Assembly: GCF_003315075.1 (NCBI RefSeq)
Contig: NZ_QNRJ01000027.1
Location: 1-41,961 of the forward strand
Length of the DNA stretch: 41,961 nucleotides
Origin: Rossellomorea aquimaris
GTDB lineage: Bacteria; Bacillota; Bacilli; Bacillales; Bacillaceae_B
Direction of reading: 5' to 3'
The stretch's first letter is position 1. Every line of letters starts with the position of its first letter. The notes below the pieces were generated by a model. The model ran no database searches and had not been told where the DNA came from. It saw only the letters and a program-made list of their open reading frames with translations. Position numbers and translations under genes: made by a program. Positions 38,295-41,961 of this stretch are shown here, piece by piece.

Positions 38295-38330
38295 GGGAAT
38301 GGAGAGAGAATGAATTCTCTCTCCATTCCC
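38295..38330 (+). repeat. Perfect 17-bp inverted repeat between udk and greA
   Basis: GGGAATGGAGAGAGAAT (38295-38311) and its exact complement (38314-38330) with only two bases between. The following bases TACCTTTAC are not a T-run. It could end the udk transcript with low efficiency, or stabilise RNA ends. Confidence 0.75.
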
Positions 38331-38410
38331 TACCTTTACATAGTTAACAAAGGAACATTTACATAAAGAGTATGGGGAACTCTTAGATAGAAGAAGGAGT
38401 GAAGAGGGTC

Positions 38411-38887
38411 ATGAGTACAGATAAAGTATTTCCGATGACAGCAGAAGGTAAAGAGAAGTTAGAAAAAGAACTGGAGAATTTGAAAACGGTTAAACGTAAA
38501 GAAGTCGTTGAGCGTATTAAAATCGCCCGAAGCTTTGGAGATTTATCCGAGAACTCAGAGTATGACGCAGCGAAAGATGAACAAGCATTTGTTGAAGGTC
38601 GTATTTCTACTTTAGAAAACATGATTCGCAATGCGAAAATCATTCAAGAAGATGATATGAACTCAGATACAGTACAATTAGGGAAAAAAGTAACGTTTGT
38701 TGAACTGCCGGACGGAGATAAAGAAACATACACAATCGTCGGTAGTGCAGAAGCGGATCCATTTGAAGGGAAAATTTCAAATGATTCACCAATCGCGAAG
38801 AGCCTTCTGGGACATAAAGTAGGCGCGAAAGTAAGCGTTCAAACTCCAGGTGGAGAAATGAGTGTGAAGATTGTAGAAGTAAGCTGA
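38411..38887 (+). CDS. greA: Transcription elongation factor GreA
   Basis: Rescues backtracked RNA polymerase by stimulating cleavage of the nascent RNA. The 158-residue protein has the N-terminal coiled coil ([28 protein letters not shown]) with the acidic tip residues in [18 protein letters not shown], and a C-terminal FKBP-like domain. Of two in-frame starts, ATG 38411 ([13 protein letters not shown]) matches the family; GTG 38399 overlaps AAGGAGTG. A strong terminator follows. Confidence 0.95.
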   Translation: MSTDKVFPMTAEGKEKLEKELENLKTVKRKEVVERIKIARSFGDLSENSEYDAAKDEQAFVEGRISTLENMIRNAKIIQEDDMNSDTVQLGKKVTFVELPDGDKETYTIVGSAEADPFEGKISNDSPIAKSLLGHKVGAKVSVQTPGGEMSVKIVEVS

Positions 38888-38893
38888 TCATGT

Positions 38894-38927
38894 AGAAGAG
38901 ACTCATTATCGAGTCTCTTCTTTTTTT
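38894..38927 (+). terminator. Terminator after greA
   Basis: GAAGAGACTC pairs exactly with GAGTCTCTTC around ATTATC, followed by seven Ts. Confidence 0.9.
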
Positions 38928-38986
38928 ATGGTGCGAATAAGATTATTTCACATAAAACTCGTCAACAATGGGGACGAGGTGACAAA

Positions 38987-40744
38987 ATGAAACGAAAACG
39001 AATCAGGTTACTCAGTATCTTTTTATTACTTGCCCTTTTTGCGCTGGCAGGTAGACTGATGCAATTGCAATTATTTCAAACAGAATCCTATTCGAAACAT
39101 CAAATCAATCTTCTGGAAGAAAGTGTCTCTCAACGAACGCAACAATTGGTGATCGATGAAGGTCGGGGAGAGTTTCTCGATCGGAACGGGGAACCACTTA
39201 CGTATGCGGAGAAAAATGTTCTTGTTCTTTTTCCTTTCCTGAAGAAAATGGACTGGCCAGCAGAAAAAGTGGCAGATATACTCCATGTGCCACCTCAAAC
39301 CATCCTATCTAAGCTTGCGGAAGCGAAAGGACCCATCATCTTTGGCGGAAAAGAGCCGTTACAGCTGACGGAAAGCCAAATGAGTGACATTAATGGCCTT
39401 GAAATCCAGGGAGTATTTGCGCTGACAAAAAAGTTCAAAAGTACTCAAGTTCCTGCTTCACAACTGATCGGAGTAACAGGAGAAAATACAGAGGTCTTTC
39501 ATAAGCGGTATCCGGATAAAGTAAAAGGAGCGAATCAGAAAATTGGCGTGTCCGGCCTTCAAGAAAGCTTTGACGAGTGGCTGGTCGCAGAGGAAGAAGC
39601 AAAGCTGATCTATCATGTGGATGCTATCGGTGGTCCGCTATTCGGTGTAGACGTGAAGTATCTGGCCCCTGCCAATCCCTTCTACCCCCTTAATGTGAAA
39701 ACGACAATCGATGCCAGGATGCAGAAAGCATTGGAAGAGGTCGCCGATACGTATAACATTCAAAAGGGAGGATTACTGCTCCTTGATATTGAAAAGAGTG
39801 AAATCGTTGCCAGTGTATCAAGACCTTCCATGAAAAGCCGTGACCCGTTTAGTGGAGGGGCAACGAATTACATGCTGAAAGCGTTGATTCCCGGATCCGT
39901 GTTTAAGACCGTGGTTGCCGCTGCAGCCATGGACGAAGGAATGGTGGATGAAAGCAGGCTGTTTGCATGTGATGAAGGCATCAGGGGGGCTCCAGCCGAA
40001 AAGCCACACGGTAATATCAATATTAAGACGAGTCTTGCCGTCAGCTGTAACCGAACGTTTGCGGATTTGGCGAATGAACTAACGGAAAAGGATGATCATC
40101 TTCTGGATGAATATGCTGAAAAGGTTGGGCTGCTCGGGGATATTGCCTGGAAAGGAAACGTCTTTCATTATGAAAGTTTTCCTCAGCTTCAAGTAAGCGC
40201 TGGAAGAATCTTTACCTCAGAGACAGACAGAGAGGATCCGAATCTTGTTTCCTTAACAGGTATCGGACAAAAAGAAGTTCGAGTCACCCCCCTTGGCATG
40301 GCCAATATGATGGCCACCATCGCGAGGGGAGGGGAAAAATATCAGGTAAGTGCCGTATCGGCAGTCGAGTATCAAAATGGAACGAAGATGTTTTCCTTCC
40401 CTAAACAGGAGGCTAAGGGTGAGACGATCACTCCTTATACGGCCATGAAGCTTCAGCAGTATTTAAGAGGAGTGGTGAACTCCCCAGAGGGAACAGCCCC
40501 ATACCTGCAAACAGCTGCCTACACCATTGCCGGTAAAACGGGAACGGCCCAGACAGGGAATTATCGTGGAGAAGAAACGAAGGAAAATGAATTGTACAAT
40601 AAATGGTTCGCAGGATATTTCCCTTTTGAAAATCCTAAATACTCCCTCGTTGCCGTCAACATGGACGTGAAAATAAATGAAGGCGGCATTTATCCGATAT
40701 TCAAAGATAGTGTGGATGCCATTTATAATCTAGAGAATGATTAA
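38987..40744 (+). CDS. pbpI: Class B penicillin-binding protein (PBP4b, PbpI)
   Basis: A membrane-anchored peptidoglycan transpeptidase. The 585-residue protein has a short N-terminal helix (residues 7-23), a PBP dimerisation domain and a transpeptidase domain with the three motifs in order: SVFK (S304, K307), SCN (S353-N355) and KTGT (K517). The GSVFKTV and SCN forms fit the sporulation PBP4b/YrrR. ATG follows GAGGTGACAAA. yrrS lies 137 bases downstream, the same pair as in B. subtilis. Confidence 0.92.
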   Translation: MKRKRIRLLSIFLLLALFALAGRLMQLQLFQTESYSKHQINLLEESVSQRTQQLVIDEGRGEFLDRNGEPLTYAEKNVLVLFPFLKKMDWPAEKVADILHVPPQTILSKLAEAKGPIIFGGKEPLQLTESQMSDINGLEIQGVFALTKKFKSTQVPASQLIGVTGENTEVFHKRYPDKVKGANQKIGVSGLQESFDEWLVAEEEAKLIYHVDAIGGPLFGVDVKYLAPANPFYPLNVKTTIDARMQKALEEVADTYNIQKGGLLLLDIEKSEIVASVSRPSMKSRDPFSGGATNYMLKALIPGSVFKTVVAAAAMDEGMVDESRLFACDEGIRGAPAEKPHGNINIKTSLAVSCNRTFADLANELTEKDDHLLDEYAEKVGLLGDIAWKGNVFHYESFPQLQVSAGRIFTSETDREDPNLVSLTGIGQKEVRVTPLGMANMMATIARGGEKYQVSAVSAVEYQNGTKMFSFPKQEAKGETITPYTAMKLQQYLRGVVNSPEGTAPYLQTAAYTIAGKTGTAQTGNYRGEETKENELYNKWFAGYFPFENPKYSLVAVNMDVKINEGGIYPIFKDSVDAIYNLEND

Positions 40745-40881
40745 CCAAGATGTACAATGGTCCTGCGACCTTTTTCCCTTTCTTATGAAAGTAACTGAAA
40801 CGAGCTGGGCTGGATAATGTTTCGCTTTATTCTTTTCCTCTAGTCATGTTAAAATGTTTAGGATAATAGGGAGGGAACGTA

Positions 40882-41601
40882 ATGGCGAAATACCAATCTC
40901 GATTAGATAAACGATCCAAGAAGAATTCAAATAAAATACTGAACATTATGATTGCAGTCGTACTTTTATTGATTGTCGTTGTCGGAGCCACAATAGTGAT
41001 GGGAGGCGGCGATGAGAAGGCATCATCTAACGCTGCTGATACAGAAACAAAGAATACTGAAACAAAAGATTCAGACAAAAGCAATAAGAATGCTGAAAAA
41101 GACGATAAATCTGTTTCTTTAGATGAGAATAAGAAATCTGAGGAAAAAGAAAATGAAGATAAAAAAGACGAAGAAAAGAAAAGCGATGAAGAAAATCAAA
41201 AAGACAAAGCTTCTGATGAAGAGGACACTGTTAAATTAGAAGGTGAAGAACAAAGCGAATTAAAAGTGGAAGATAGTGACGAACCCAATGTGAAGAAAAC
41301 CATGGTGCATCCTAACTGGAAGCCGATTGGTACTGAGCAATCAGGCGAGCACGTATCGTCATATGATATGGGATCTGCCGACTGGCAGGAAAAGGTGAAG
41401 GCCACCTCGTATGCAACGGGCATTCCCGAAGAGAATATGACGGTTTGGTTTATCGAAGGAAATGGCGGACCTCAGAAGTCCATGGCTACCGTAACAGCGA
41501 AAGATACAAAAACCCCATACAGAGTGTATCTGCAATGGGTGGACGGCAAAGGATGGCAGCCTACCAAAGTACAGGAATTAGTGGAAAATGATAAAGATTA
41601 A
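40882..41601 (+). CDS. yrrS: DUF1510 membrane protein with acidic linker (YrrS)
   Basis: A 239-residue protein: a basic cytoplasmic N terminus (MAKYQSRLDKRSKKNSNK), one membrane helix (about residues 22-42), then an outside low-complexity linker of about 85 residues rich in Lys, Glu and Asp, and a C-terminal DUF1510 domain (WKPIGTEQSGEHVSSYD...). Function unknown; with pbpI it may act in the cell wall during sporulation. ATG follows GGGAGGGAACGTA. The linker is repetitive (EDKKDEEKKSDEE), likely disordered. Confidence 0.88.
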   Translation: MAKYQSRLDKRSKKNSNKILNIMIAVVLLLIVVVGATIVMGGGDEKASSNAADTETKNTETKDSDKSNKNAEKDDKSVSLDENKKSEEKENEDKKDEEKKSDEENQKDKASDEEDTVKLEGEEQSELKVEDSDEPNVKKTMVHPNWKPIGTEQSGEHVSSYDMGSADWQEKVKATSYATGIPEENMTVWFIEGNGGPQKSMATVTAKDTKTPYRVYLQWVDGKGWQPTKVQELVENDKD

Positions 41602-41615
41602 TATGTGATGAAATG

Positions 41616-41650
41616 AAAAAGGCTTTTCCTAATTAGGAAGAGCCTTTTTT
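41616..41650. terminator. Bidirectional terminator between yrrS and yrzA
   Basis: AAAAAGGCTTTTCCT pairs with AGGAAGAGCCTTTTT around AATT with one G-T step, with T-runs on both strands. Confidence 0.85.
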
Positions 41651-41653
41651 GTA

Positions 41654-41860
41654 TCATTTTTTTACTTTAAAGTGAACCGCCGCGCTATACAATCTTCTGC
41701 CATTCTCATCAATGGAAACGGCATGATTTACATGATGAACGCTCAGCATGATCGCTTTATTATGCTGGATTTGTTCATCCACCTTCTTTTCCAACGTTCG
41801 TAAGCTATCTGCTTCAAAAAACTCTACTTTATCTTCTATTAAGTCAAATGAAATATTCAT
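41654..41860 (-). CDS. yrzA: DUF2536 small protein (YrzA type)
   Basis: A 68-residue soluble protein (MNISFDLIEDKVEFFEAD...), the size and position of B. subtilis yrzA next to yrrS as I remember them. The family is DUF2536; no function is known. ATG follows GAGGAGGATAAAAT on the minus strand. Convergent with yrrS, and the terminator between serves both. The 101 bases beyond it to the window edge show no gene I can support. Confidence 0.8.
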   Translation of the reverse strand: MNISFDLIEDKVEFFEADSLRTLEKKVDEQIQHNKAIMLSVHHVNHAVSIDENGRRLYSAAVHFKVKK

Positions 41861-41961
41861 ATTTTATCCTCCTCGTATATTATGTTTAGGCTCTATTTCA
41901 GAGCTCGGGTAATCTTCCATATAAATGAAACTTCTCTTTATTACTTGGACGTCTCAAGATA

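Noticed and set aside
41861..41961. Possible end of a minus-strand gene at the right edge, reading into TAA at 41941-41943
   Set aside because: Only about five codons are visible, with no family signal to support a gene.

Overview
The window is a chromosomal segment of a low-to-mid GC Gram-positive spore former of the Bacillaceae. The gene order closely follows the Bacillus subtilis stretch that, as I remember it, runs yrvD-recJ-apt-relA-dtd-yrvJ-yrzK-hisS-aspS-(6S RNA)-tcdA-rarA-cymR-yrvO-mnmA-yrrB-recD2-yrzQ-yrrI-alaS-ireB-ruvX-yrzB-mltG-trmR-trhP1-trhP2-udk-greA-pbpI-yrrS-yrzA. SigA-type promoters, strong AGGAGG-type ribosome binding sites, frequent TTG/GTG starts, two T-box leaders, a spore-coat transglutaminase and a sporulation-type PBP all fit that group. 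The exact genus cannot be fixed from sequence alone; a Bacillus/Rossellomorea-like organism is my guess.

Layout. 1-6.4 kb: LapA-domain membrane protein, RecJ, Apt, the bifunctional (p)ppGpp enzyme Rel and D-aminoacyl-tRNA deacylase. 6.4-8.2 kb (minus strand): secreted amidase with five SH3b repeats. 8.3-12.0 kb: a small HTH-like protein, a T-box leader, and hisS-aspS. 12.05-12.35 kb: 6S RNA with its own promoter and terminator, then tcdA. 13.3-17.2 kb: an accessory transporter operon (permease, GntR regulator, two ABC ATPases, second permease) headed by a promoter that overlaps a nested 46-bp palindrome. 17.25-19.4 kb (minus strand): tgl and rarA. 19.5-25.6 kb: cymR-iscS-type desulfurase-mnmA (sulfur flow into tRNA 2-thiouridine), a TPR protein and RecD2. 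25.7-27.4 kb: bioY-bioB behind a BirA-like operator. 27.6-29.1 kb: two tiny conserved proteins and an AI-2E-family membrane protein. 29.1-32.1 kb: T-box leader and alaS. 32.2-34.5 kb: ireB-ruvX-yrzB and mltG. 34.7-38.2 kb: the trmR-trhP1-trhP2-udk cluster (wobble-uridine hydroxylation and methylation). 38.4-41.6 kb: greA, pbpI, yrrS. A small minus-strand gene (yrzA type) closes the window.

Functional themes are translation and tRNA quality (hisS, aspS, alaS, dtd, tcdA, mnmA, trmR, trhP1/2), stress and nucleotide signalling (rel, apt, udk), DNA repair (recJ, rarA, recD2, ruvX) and cell wall (amidase, mltG, pbpI). Most of the window is conserved housekeeping. I did not find a convincing wholly new system. 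The best candidates for a second look are the palindrome-controlled ABC/GntR operon, the specifier codon of the hisS-aspS T-box, the terminator-like hairpin in the trmR leader, and the Fe-S-less TrhP1 paired with an Fe-S-type TrhP2.
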